Assembly: GCA_021464415.1 (NCBI GenBank)
Contig: JAKCWG010000916.1
Location: 62,001-126,000 of the forward strand
Direction of reading: 5' to 3'
DNA: 64,000 nucleotides
Origin: Lonicera japonica
Lineage: Eukaryota > Streptophyta > Magnoliopsida > Dipsacales > Caprifoliaceae
Shown one piece after another: positions 46,829 through 57,784 of the stretch. A program made the translations under genes and the position numbers. Under the pieces are notes generated by a model, which was not told the origin of the DNA, did not search any database, and was given only the letters and a program-made list of their open reading frames with translations. How positions within the stretch are numbered: the stretch's first letter is position 1; every line of letters starts with the position of its first letter.

Positions 46829-49234
46829 TGTAACATCCCATGTTTTAATTACATTTGATGTAGTTCATTTTTTTAGTTAAACACTCAAATCCTTGTTATT
46901 TTAACCTCGAACACTTTCTTAAATTTTTTTGGGAGATCCAAAATTCACTTCGTCACTTCTATAGTGTCCTATTATATATTTAAGAATATTCTGGAAAATT
47001 TCGTCACTATCGGAATTGAAACGAGTATTAAAGTGGCATTTTTTCGAACCCAAAATATTTTATTACCGGTTGATTTTTAGTCAACTTTAGTCACTTATAA
47101 CTTATTCAATTTTTATCCAAATCCTACTCCATAAACTCCTGTAGTTTTATAATATTCCCCCTACAACTTTCTTGTTTTGATCAAAATCTAATTGACACTC
47201 CTCGTTGGTCAAAACTGAGCTCGAAGTCAGCCGATTGACAAAAATCTGCTTTTGTCAAAATTCTGCAGCATTTGGCGCAGCGCTGACTTTGACTCAATTA
47301 TGGTATTAATCTATCTAGAATTACGTCAAACAACCTTCTACAAAGTTGTATAGATTTTCATTACCTTTCCGTTGATATAAAGATCATCCCGATCGGAGTT
47401 CCGAACAAAAAGTTACGGCCAAATTACAGTGGATAACCCCATAACCTCGTTTTTAACTAGTTAACTGCGTTTTGACCCTTTTCAACCCCCTTTCTTCCCT
47501 CATTTCCACCATTTTCGACACAGAGCTATATCAAAGATATTCTAGAGAGAGAGAGAGAGTGGTTCTTGAAGAAAACGTGGGGTTCCACAGCTCAAATTGG
47601 TCATTTCAACCCGAAATTGCAGATTTTTCACCTCTCTCGCACTCTTTACACGTTTCTGCACTTGCATGTGGGATTGAAGGACCCTCTTGAACTCATTCTA
47701 GGCCTTGAATCCTCTGTAACTCTAGCTATTCAGGTGGGAACTTCCCTCTTTTCTTCTATTCTGAGAAATTCATGAATTGTTGGTTGATTTTGCTAGATTT
47801 CGGTACCAAAATCACACTTTCTCTGCATGTGTAATGAATTAACTGGTATATTACGATCCGTGCCTATAGTTGGTCAATTAGTTTTCAAATATTGATGATT
47901 ATCAAGGTTGATTATGTTGCATGTTAGAATCTATGGACCGATTTGATGATTTTGGAACCGAATGACTATAAATACCCATGTATGTCTACAAAGTTGTATT
48001 TTTATCAGATTTACTTTGATTCTAGACCTGAGTATGTTTTTGTTAAGATCATTATTTTGAACTTTACTTGACATATAAGTGGGTACTTTGAGGTCTCAAG
48101 TCAGCCTAGCAATTTTTCCCAGCATAGTGTTTATGTAAACTGTTGAAAAATTGTCTTTTTTTGCCTTGTAATGGTGTAATGCATGGAATTATTTAAACAT
48201 GAGATTAAATTACTAAGATCTGAGAATTTAGTTATTAACTGGAACGATTAATGGATATACGCAGCTACGAAAATTTTAGGTGCATAATACTAGTTTCGAG
48301 TACCATATCTCAAATTTCCATATATTATAAATAGTGTGTTACAATATCCATTGATAAAACACTCGTGTGCTACGAGATATCATTTGAGACTATTGAAACC
48401 GGAAAGCACCGGTATAGAAATGCTTGATTTTATGTTGGCACAAACCCATGGTTAAGATGGGGTGCAGGAAATCTAGTTACCAGTGCACAGGCCCATGGAA
48501 AGGTGGGGTGCGTATGTGAGTCGTATTCCATCTAGTACCGGTATTAGGTCGAGGAGGAGGAGGAGGTGGCTGGATGTATGTTGTGTATTGCGTGCGAGAT
48601 GTATTGATCATAATTGGATTAATTAATGCTAAGTTAATGGTTTTTTTCCTATAAATTTGGTAAAAATGGGAGACGAAATTAATTAACGGAAATTTGGGAA
48701 TTTTTGTTATAGATTATTATTATTACTATCATATATAAGGAGTACGTCCATGCATTGCATATTTCCCTTTTCCCTATATTCTCGCGCTGGGCCAGTTTTG
48801 CTCATTCCCTCATGTATGTTTCAAGTAAGGAGGCCTCGTGTTAACGGGTAGAGGCCGTGGACAGCTCCAAGTACTTCGTAGAGTCTCCTTTGATGCCCTT
48901 ATGGCTTAGTATATTGTAAGATCATGTATGGTAGTTGTTGTATCTTTTTAAAATATATCGATTTGAGACAGTTTTTCAGAAACTTCCTGTAAGGTTGTAA
49001 TATCACTTGGAATTTGGATTTTATTGGTATTGTAATTGGATTATATTTTGAATTATAGTTATCATCGGTAATGTTAAGTTTGTTGTTAAACAGGTTGGAT
49101 TTTGTTGTAGTTACGAATACTTCATGCCGAATTTTCGCTAGAAATTTCGGTTCATATGAGTTTTATTCCTGTAATTATGCTGTTAATTTAATACAGCACC
49201 CACTAACACCTGCTTAATTAGGCGGGTTGTTACA
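46829..49234 (+). mobile_element. Complete LTR-E shared by two chromovirus copies
   Basis: TGTAACATCCCATG to GGCGGGTTGTTACA, 2406 bp. On the left a purine tract AAGGAGGGGAGAT and the pol of copy 1 make it a 3' LTR. On the right a primer site and gag of copy 2 make it a 5' LTR. It contains a conserved U3 module (47090-47430), the palindrome TTAACTAGTTAA near 47454, a GAGAGAGAGAG leader (about 47544) and a GAG trinucleotide tract at 48550-48566. Confidence 0.88.
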
Positions 49235-49235
49235 G

Positions 49236-49249
49236 TTGCTATTAGAGGA
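49236..49249 (+). promoter_or_regulatory. Decayed primer-binding site, chromovirus copy 2
   Basis: TTGCTATTAGAGGA follows the LTR end by one base and differs from TTGGTATCAGAGCA at three positions. Position and similarity support a tRNA-Met primer site that has decayed. Confidence 0.65.
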
Positions 49250-49570
49250 ATAGGTTTAATTTCCTTTCGACCGGGGGATGGGTAGATAGGATCTTTCTAT
49301 TCCTTCAGCGCATGACCGTATCGAGTCAGGAAATTGGGTGACACTACTAGTAAGCACAGGTGACGGGTGAATTAGACTTTAATTCACTGTGAGCGCGACA
49401 ATCGATTATTTTATAAAGAATCTGTCTACTATAGCTTATTAGAGTCGAACTTGATAACCCACATAATTGTCTATCGACTTGCTTTGACATATTTTTCTTG
49501 GCATTCCATTCTTCTCCGTTATGATTATTATTGTGGACTGAACTCTTCCCTTGTTTTATATATATATAGA

Positions 49571-50749
49571 ATGCCGCCTAGACATTCAAACCGAAATCGG
49601 CCTGTTGTTGATTCCCCTACTGATGAGGGAGAAGGTTCGGGTAGTCGTGATAGCAGCCGTGGTTTCATGTCCTCTATGAAGAAGATGATGAAAGAATGTT
49701 ATTAAAACCTCTTCAGGCTCAACTGCTGGCATTCGGGTGAACCGTCCCCAAACTCTTAGGGAACCGAATAGGGAAGAGCAGGATGGAAATATAGAGGCTG
49801 TGGATATCCAGAGTCAAGGGGTAATCAGGCCGCATTGTTAAGATCGATTAATCGTTTGGAACGTATTAAATTTGACGGGATTAGTGGGCCCGAGGAAGCT
49901 AAATCGTGGTTGTTCAATGTGAGTGAGAAGCTTGATTTGATCGAAGCTCCTGATTTTTTGCGCCCTAAGCTAGCAACTTCTAAACTAACGGGGTTTGCAC
50001 AAGGATGGTGGAGAACCTAAAGTAGGATGGTAGAGATGAACTTATGGCAGGCGTTTAGTAGGGAATTTGAGAACCAATTTATATCCGATGCCTACCATAG
50101 GAGAAAGAGGGGTGAGCTTCGGATGTTGAGGCAAGAAGGGATGATGGTGGCAGAATACCATCAGAAATTTGAGAGTTTGTCTTTATATATAGATCGGCCT
50201 TCTGATAGGGAGATGATGGAGGCATTTTTCTTTGGTTTACGGGCAGACTTTAAAGATGTCCTAAGTGCGTACAACTATCAAACCTATAAGGAAGTGGTAG
50301 AGGCTGCTTATCGAAGAGATTCGGTAATAATGGAGCCTAGCAGGGGAAGCTATGACAGCCGCTCAGATAGGCTCTCCTATACGGCAGATAAGGGGAAGAA
50401 AAGAAGCGGATTTGGTAGTTGGCAAAGAAATAAGAAGGCTAAATCGAGTTCAGAATCTTCGGGAGGTCTCTACTCTAGCGATAGGGGTAACAGTACTGGC
50501 AGTTTTTCGGGGTCTTGCTATGTTTGTGGACAACAAGGACACCGAGCAATGAACTGTCCAAATAACCAGCAAGTGAACCAGGGAAGTCATAGTAGGGGTG
50601 AAGGTAGTAATTCTAGCCGAGGTTCAAACCAGGGGTGCAATGGCAATTGGGGCCGAAGCCAGTCGGGCAGGTTTACTAGCAGATCTTCACAGACAATTAG
50701 TCAAGATGTTGAGCAGCAGGCAGCTAGTAGCCGGTACCAGTCAAACTAA
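49571..50749 (+). pseudogene. Chromovirus gag, copy 2
   Basis: Starts MPPRHSNRNRPVVDSPTDEG at 49571, so this copy keeps the gag start lost in copy 1. A TAA after KKMMKECY (49703-49705) and a TAA at 50018-50020 break it. The frame 50027-50749 holds most of the capsid region, a complete zinc knuckle CYVCGQQGHRAMNC (50516-50557) and a Gln/Ser/Gly-rich tail. It corresponds to copy 1 almost base for base. Confidence 0.88.
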
Positions 50750-50919
50750 CTTTCTTCCCAACAACCATATTACTCCCAGTAACGTCAATCCCGCCAGCAA
50801 TCTTTTTTTGGACCCATGCAGACTCAGGGTCAAGGCAACCAGATTGGCCGAGTTTATAACTTGGCAACAACATCTACTCAAGAGGATCACACGGTGATGG
50901 AAAGTAGTCTTATTCTCTT

Positions 50920-51565
50920 TACTACTGGTGTTAAGGTTCTTTTCGATTCGGGTGCTTCTCATTCATTTATATCATCAGCATGTGCATTTAGCTTGGGTTT
51001 AAAACCTAAGATCCTTACCTCGTCTATCCGTATTAACATGCCCGTGGGGAGTGCTATTCTCCTTACGTAATATTGTACTGCCATCATTTCTCTGCATAGT
51101 GACTATCATATGGAGGATGATTTTGTTCTTATGGATATGGGTTCCTATGATTTAATTTTGGGTATGAATTGGTTGTCCAAGTATCGGGCTATTATTGATT
51201 GTTATGCTAAGAAGGTGACCGCCTATCATTTGGGCCAAAACCTAGGGTTTATGGTGAAATATATGGGTTATACCCGGTAACTTATGCTTGTAGACGAGAA
51301 CAGAGGGATTATATGGGATGGTTATGTAGTATTAGTGCCGATGAGTCTACTAAATTGTCCCCTACTAATATACCTGTTGTTAGTGAATTCCAAGATGTTT
51401 TCCCTGAGGATTTACCGGGCTTACCGCCCCATCGTGAGGTTGAATTCTTTATAGATCTTGCTCTAGGGGCTGAACCAGTTTCTATAGCTCCTTATCGAAT
51501 GGTCCCTGCGGAGTTGAAGGAGTTACGTACACAACTGGATGATCTCCTAGCTATGGAATTCTTTA
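50920..51565 (+). pseudogene. Chromovirus protease and RT start, copy 2, truncated
   Basis: [13 protein letters not shown] is in frame here from 50936. A TAA at 51068-51070 and a shift near 51245 interrupt it. The RT lead-in ([40 protein letters not shown]) stops abruptly at about 51565, where inverted LTR-B sequence begins. RT core, RNase H and integrase are absent. Confidence 0.85.
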
Positions 51566-53366
51566 AGAATGCCACACGAGCATAGAAAGCCATCCACAAC
51601 ACGGATATAAAATACAATTCTTCTAAGATGCGTATAATACTCCATAAGCCATGAGGGCCCCTCTAAACTTGTCTAGAATATTGCCGAGGATGCCGGGTTG
51701 ACACAATAATTATGCATAACGTGCAATTTATGCTCTAATTGTAAACTAGAAACAACCTATGCCACTTAAACTTCATTCATCATGTATCCATGTTCCTCAG
51801 CGCATACATAACCCATTTACAAATCCACTTGGATACAACCAAGCATGTATATCTAAGGAACGTCACTCACAAGTCAATTTTACATAAATGTTAAGTTCAA
51901 GTGGCATATCTTGTTCTAACTCATGCATCTTATATAAAATAGATACTAAATATACCATATAAACTCTATTCAATCCATGTCCATGTTCTTTGGTGTATAC
52001 GAAATCCTTTACTAATCATTTTTGTGTCAAACCAACACATATACATCCAAAGAACATCCGTATGAATAGTTGACATGTAAATATAGAGCTTAGACGGCAC
52101 ATCTTGCTTCTATCCATGTATTCATAACTCAAATATTCATGAATAAGTTATTCTAACAAACAAATCCTCAATCATGTTTCACATCATCCATTCATATCAC
52201 ATATAAGTTATTTAAACCACCAATTTCAATAATCGAGCAAGAACCCAACATATGTGTATAAACCTATTTGAAAACATATAAACAAGTTTATTAAGTTTCA
52301 AAAACCAAGAAAATACCCCTACCTCAATTTATAAACCAAAGGAAAGAAGAAAATATGATAATCGGAGCCTGCCCGAAAAAATTCTATAATCCTCACGTCG
52401 TCACCCTCCTAAAATTGTAAGGCCCTCGAATTGGTGGAGTACAAACCTCAATTCACATGGCCAAAGCTCCCACTTTATTTCCCATGGAGAAAAACCAAGA
52501 TTAAAGATGATGAATAGCAAAGGAGAAGAGGATTCGGGTGATTCCAAGCTTCAATTCTTGATCGGGGATGAGAGATGCCTAAGAATCTCTCTCTTTCTCT
52601 CTCTAGAACCTTCTAGAGCTCTCTAGAGGTGTGTGGTTGTGTCTTGGTCGAAAAATGAGTGAAAATGGGTGAAAAACGAGCTTTAATCCATTTTAAGTCA
52701 GTTGCTACAGTAGACATGCATACCGGTATGCAGAAACCCTTAGACCGGTCCGTAGGGTGAAAATTTGGTGATTTTTAAAGGCCGGACTGGTCTTGAAAAA
52801 GGCCAGACCGGTCCGCGCTTGAGTCTGGAACCCCCAGACCTGTCCGCGCGCAATTTTTGGTTCTGGAGTACTGTTTTTGTTTTAGTCATAACTTTTGACT
52901 CAAAACTCCGATTGAGGTGATCTTTATATGCAAGGAAAGGTAATTCAAACATCTACAACTTCCTAGATGGAAGTTTTCCCAAATTATTAACCAATCGTTC
53001 CCAGAAATTCACCAAAGACAGCGCTCTGCCAAAACGCTACCGAATGACCAGAATTTAGCGATGGGCCAACTTCGGGCCCTGTTTTGACCCACGGGAAATG
53101 CGAATTAGCTTTCGGCCAAAACAAAAAAGTTGTAGAATGATAAAAATAATAGGCACATTCGTGAGCAAAACTTTAATCGGATAAGTAACGGAGGAATTAC
53201 GATAGCTCAAAGTTAGCTTGAATTAACAAATCGTAAGGAACCAAAACTTCCTATTTACCAACCGAAATCGATTCGGACCACCCGAATCATCAAAAGATCA
53301 CTCACATGAATGTAAATAAGCTAATATAATTCATTTTTAAAACAATTTAATGTACGGGGTATTACA
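51566..53366 (-). mobile_element. LTR-B variant, minus orientation, 3'-truncated
   Basis: In minus sense it starts TGTAATACCCCGTACATTAA (53366 leftwards) and matches LTR-B to about the equivalent of 31170, for instance AAGTTCAAGTGGCATATCTTG on the plus strand at about 51893. It carries the ACCGGT cassette at 52717-52850 and a TCTAGAG/GAGAGA leader at about 52585-52625. Confidence 0.78.
52715..52850 (-). promoter_or_regulatory. ACCGGT palindrome cassette in LTR-B variant
   Basis: A perfect 16-bp palindrome TGCATACCGGTATGCA at 52717-52732, then GACCGGTC at 52743-52750 and again at about 52805-52812, with GGCCGGACTGGTC and AGACCTGTCC as decayed forms. It sits where the 29528 and 36368 copies have ATCGAT palindromes. 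Confidence 0.7.
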
Positions 53367-53601
53367 CAGGGCGTCACCATAAGAACTCCGAAGTTAAGCG
53401 AGTAGGCAGCCAGAGCAATCCCAGGATGGGTGACCCTCTGGGAAGCTGGTCGTGAGCTCCCAGAAGGCCTCGTACTTAATTAGGGACCAACTCCTACTTA
53501 TATGGGTCTCAAGGAATCCCCCACTTTTCGATGTGGGATGCCCCCCTTTGAGCTACACTTCCTTCCCCCAAGGGAGTACTCATCACTCGCAGGGCGTCAT
53601 A
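53367..53601 (-). mobile_element. Cassandra LTR remnant with inverted 5S module
   Basis: The right part (about 53465-53601: GGCCTCGTACTTAATTAG to CAGGGCGTCATA) is the 5' part of a Cassandra LTR in minus orientation. The left part (53379-53462) is the 5S-like module in PLUS orientation: AACTCCGAAGTTAAGCG, AGGATGGGTGACC, CTGGGAAGCTGGTCGTGAGC. In all other copies here the two parts have the same orientation. The LTR end with the primer site is missing. Confidence 0.8.
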
Positions 53602-54142
53602 TATTGCTTTAACAAGAATTTACTTTCTTGTTATCCTATGAGATTGACCTCTCACACATGAATATTAATAGTTTGGTGATTCACACCAATTAACAACAAA
53701 TTTCAAGTGTTTAAAGAATACAATTGAAGCTTACACTAGAGTTACTTGTTTGATCAAGATTTATAGCTCAAATAAATAGTCAAACATACATAAATCCTAA
53801 GCACTGACTCAATTATCGAATGAACGAGTCTTTAAATGCTTCGATTTGTTTCTTCAATTTGATCTTCACTTGAAGCTTTTGTCTTGAAGCTTTTGCATGT
53901 GATCCTTGATCTTGATCTTCATGAATTGCATTGTGATTAGATTGATCTTTTGCTAGTCCAATGCTTTGTTGACTTGATCAGATATAGATTGAACGATCCT
54001 TGTCAAACTTCTTTTGAGCAATCATGCTATTCTTGATATTCCAAATAAGAAAGCTATAATCTTAAATCAAGAAACATGTTAAATTACACATGATTGATTT
54101 ATTGTTATTATCAAAATAAGATTATGACCTACAAGGTCAACA
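53602..54142 (-). mobile_element. SIRE-like copia LTR fragment, internally deleted
   Basis: Matches 8330-8500 and then 10140-10507 of the split copia LTR (shared CACTTGAAGCTTTTGTCTTGA; ends GACCTACAAGGTCAACA). The stretch with the GTCGAC cassette and TATA motif is missing, so the promoter has been lost. Confidence 0.75.
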
Positions 54143-54625
54143 CCCACGATTGGAAATAAAAAATTTCCGAAATCACTTTCCCCATGATGGGAAATAACAC
54201 TTTCCACTTGTTTCCCATGATGGGAATTTTTTTTCCGAATTCCTCAAGGTAGGAATTCTTCGCAATCCCCACGATGGTAATTTTCTCCAATCCCCTTTCC
54301 CCAAGATAGGAAATAACATTTACTGCGTATTCCCCACGATGGGAATTTTTCTTCCAAATTCCTCAAGGTAATAATTCATCGCTTTCCCCACGATGGGAAT
54401 TTTTTCGAAATCACATTCCCCATGATGGGAATTACCTTTTCCACATATTCCCCACAATGTGAATCTTTTTCCACATTCCCTAAAACGGGAATTTTTTTAG
54501 CACAAATCCCCACGAAAGGATTTTCTTCACATTACCAAAAGACGAGAGTTATTTTTCGCTTCTCCCCAAAAGATGGGAAATCTTATTTGAAACACATCTC
54601 TCACAATAATCAAGGCAAGGTTTTT
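54143..54625 (+). repeat. Tat-type tandem repeat, second block
   Basis: The CCCCACGATGGGAA phrase recurs many times together with CAAGGTAGGAATTCTTCGCA, the anchor of the 3640-4520 array. The 115-bp register is only partly kept. It passes directly into Tat R/U5 sequence. Confidence 0.75.
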
Positions 54626-54975
54626 ATTTCTTTTTCAAGCGCTTCAGGTACGTCCTTCTACAACCCTCTTAAATTTCAACACTGCATTTTAATACAGAAA
54701 ATGAGATAACTTGCAAAGAAGTCCACTACTTTCAAAATTAGTATTTTCTAAGTTTTGCAAGAAAACTAAAACCTGCTTTGACATGTTTTCAGAACAAAAC
54801 AAAATAAAAAAACAGTTTTCAAATAAGTGGAACTATGAGACTTTGATTTCATTCTAGAAATGAATACGTAGGCACTAGCAAAGCTCGAGTATGCTTTCAA
54901 AATACTGTTTTAAACTGAATTTTTCCGGAAAAGACTATTTTGAAAACTATTCTAACTACCTGCAAGATATTAAAA
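54626..54975 (+). mobile_element. Tat LTR fragment (R/U5 part)
   Basis: From AGCGCTTCAGGTACGTCC onward it matches 61945-62295. LTR start, GC cassette and TATA box are absent; tandem-repeat sequence takes their place. It is truncated at 54975. Confidence 0.72.
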
Positions 54976-57772
54976 TTGTTCCCTAACTCTCGTCATATAG
55001 CATTCTACTCTTTCTAGCTTCCTAGGGTTCACACACTATAAGAATTATTTTGTTCTCTGTTACTCAACTACGTGTGAGAGGTATACATATCTTATGCCAA
55101 GTATTCGTAGTTATCACTTTGTTAATAGTACATTATGAGTTATATACTTGGCCGACTACTAAGCATTACTACTAGGCCCTCTAGCCATTCGTATACAATG
55201 TTTGTAAACTGACGATTACTAAAACTTTTCACATTAGATATTTATTTGTTATGGATGGTCAAATGGTTCTTTAACTATACAATGATCCAAACCGATATAC
55301 ATATATAATCCATAATATACCAGAGACAATATATAGAACATTATAAAATACAACGCAACAATATATATATCGAAACCACCGCCACCTTCGCCATTGTGGC
55401 GTCTTAGTATCATTCGAGACAATGTCTCTCAAATGCCCTCACAGCCTCGACCATCACAATAATAATAATCGCGATCATCCAACCGTCACCAGGTCTGCAT
55501 TTCGTGGCCTTTCACCCATGCGGCAGCAGGGCCTCTCATTCGTTTCCGTGCACGGTTTTGGGTCTTTCACCAAGGGGCACTATCTCCCAACTTAAGGTCT
55601 CAATTGTTAGAGATCAACCCGGGACCTCACATGGACTATGTGATCTCATCATTACATCACACACACACACACATATATATCTAGTAGATCAATACACAAT
55701 CATCACAGTCATTCATCTCTCACAATGAATGCATATGTATACATATACAAATCTCACATTATAGGCCTTATCATTATTCACAAATATGCATATATGTAAC
55801 CAACCCATATGTGTGATTATTCAACAGGAATATATCAATTCATTACTTAACAATGTACATATATATATTGTCAATCAAACCGTCCACCACACGGATGGTA
55901 ATCCACACACACACACACATATATATATACAATCATAAAATCGCCCACCATTCATCAATATAATCGTTACCACGCATTACACCTATTGGCTTATGGCTAC
56001 CAAGTGATTCACATATTGTGACCATTTAGGTCATTATCGGCATCTCACAATATATAATGTGTCAAGTGTATAAAACCAAGGCCATATAAATTATCAAGGT
56101 CCTTGTATCATTTTTATCAAGCTAAGTATCAATTTCCATATGCTAAGGCCAACCAGGTTATTTATTAGCGTTCTATGTCTCAATATGAATCACGTGGATA
56201 AGACTAAGGCCATAAAAAATTTATGATCGTTCTTTAGTCATTAAGCCAAGCTAAGCTTTGACTGGTGCGATTCTCGCCAAATAGGTAAGTTCAAGGCACG
56301 CTTAACTATATGTAATTATGAAGACAATGACCTATGTTCCAACGAATACTGTTTATCACACCTCTAGGAAGTATCTAGATTATATCTCCATCACTAATAA
56401 ACCATAGTCTATTCAAGACAATAGGCCCAACGGTTATTACGCACCACTCCGCTCAAGGGGGTTTTTGGTGCATTTACGAGAAGAGTGCTCTATGCATGCA
56501 ACTAAGGGCGTATCTATGTCTATCCAGCTCTTGTAACTCATAACCAACTCTAATCCAAGTGTAAATCCTGAAATCCCCCACAAGCCTAGTTCACACCTTT
56601 GAGTACAAAGTGGGTATGGTGTATAAATGCAAGTAATAAACTCTTAGCATGATAACAATTGATAATACATGATTAATAAGTGATAATATATCCCTATGCA
56701 TCACTAATTTCAACAATAAAGCCCCATCTCATCATAAATCCCAAAACCCACATATATAGATATATTCACAACCTAGGTTTTTGTAAGAACTTGGTGTACA
56801 ATTGAAATTGAAGAATAATATGTTAGAATATGAGTTTTTAGGAGTAGGTTCCCACTTTAGAGAAGCCATATTTCGAATTGATGATGCGTGGCCCCAAATT
56901 TTCGAGCCCCAAACCTGAGCTCAGCTGCCATGGAGGTGTGACGAAGATGATGAATAGTAATGAGGTGGGGGTTTTGTATGATTTGGAAATTAAATCTTAA
57001 GTATGAGAGGATGATTGTGTAGGAATCTCTCTACAACCTCTCACAAGGTAGCTCCCTCCTCTCTCTCTAGAAACTCTCGTGAGGTGGTGTTGGAATGAGG
57101 AGAAAATGAAGAACATACGTATATATATATGTTGATGTTCTCGCTGTTACTATTCATATGCGTGGAGCTTGCAGTGCTGAACTTTAGATGGTCATAACTT
57201 CTCGTTCAAAAGTCCGATTAAGGTGATCTTTATGTCCACGAAAAGCTTATTCGGAGCTCTACCACTTCCTAGAAGGAAGTGTCCCCAAATTATGGACAGA
57301 TAATTCTCATAAATTTAACAAAGTCAGCGCGTTAGTGTTACCGAAGGAACAACTAATAACGATAGATCTATTTCGCACTCAGTTTCGACCTAGTAGAAGT
57401 CCGAATTTGCCTAAGTCCGAATTTGCCTTCGTCCAAAACTCGAATGTTGTATATTGCCTAAGAATCTAGGGTACATCTCGAACAAAAACTCTATCTGATG
57501 AGGAACGAAGAAGTTACGCTTTCTCTAAGTTAACCAAAAATTGTGAAGTCAGGTAAATTGAAAACTTGCAGTTTACATCCCGATTTCGACTCGAACCACC
57601 GAAAATGACTTACGACTATTCTAACAGGATTAAATAAACTAATATGACTTATCGGAAGACTTCGAACCCTGTCGCTCCTTTCAGAACAGTATTTCACTAT
57701 TTGGAGCTCAAAATCGCCTTACTCGTAATTTTTCAACGCGATAATCTTGAGATTTAAGAACGGGGTGTTATA
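54976..57772 (-). mobile_element. LTR-D, minus orientation, 3' end missing
   Basis: Inverted match of 5963-7450, extended at its far end to a decayed LTR start (plus strand GAACGGGGTGTTATA, about 57758-57772). It holds CA/TA microsatellites (55657-55681, 55903-55930), a conserved U3 module (57180-57480) and a TATATATATATG stretch at about 57121-57132. No gene. Confidence 0.7.
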
Positions 57773-57784
57773 TGTATATATATA

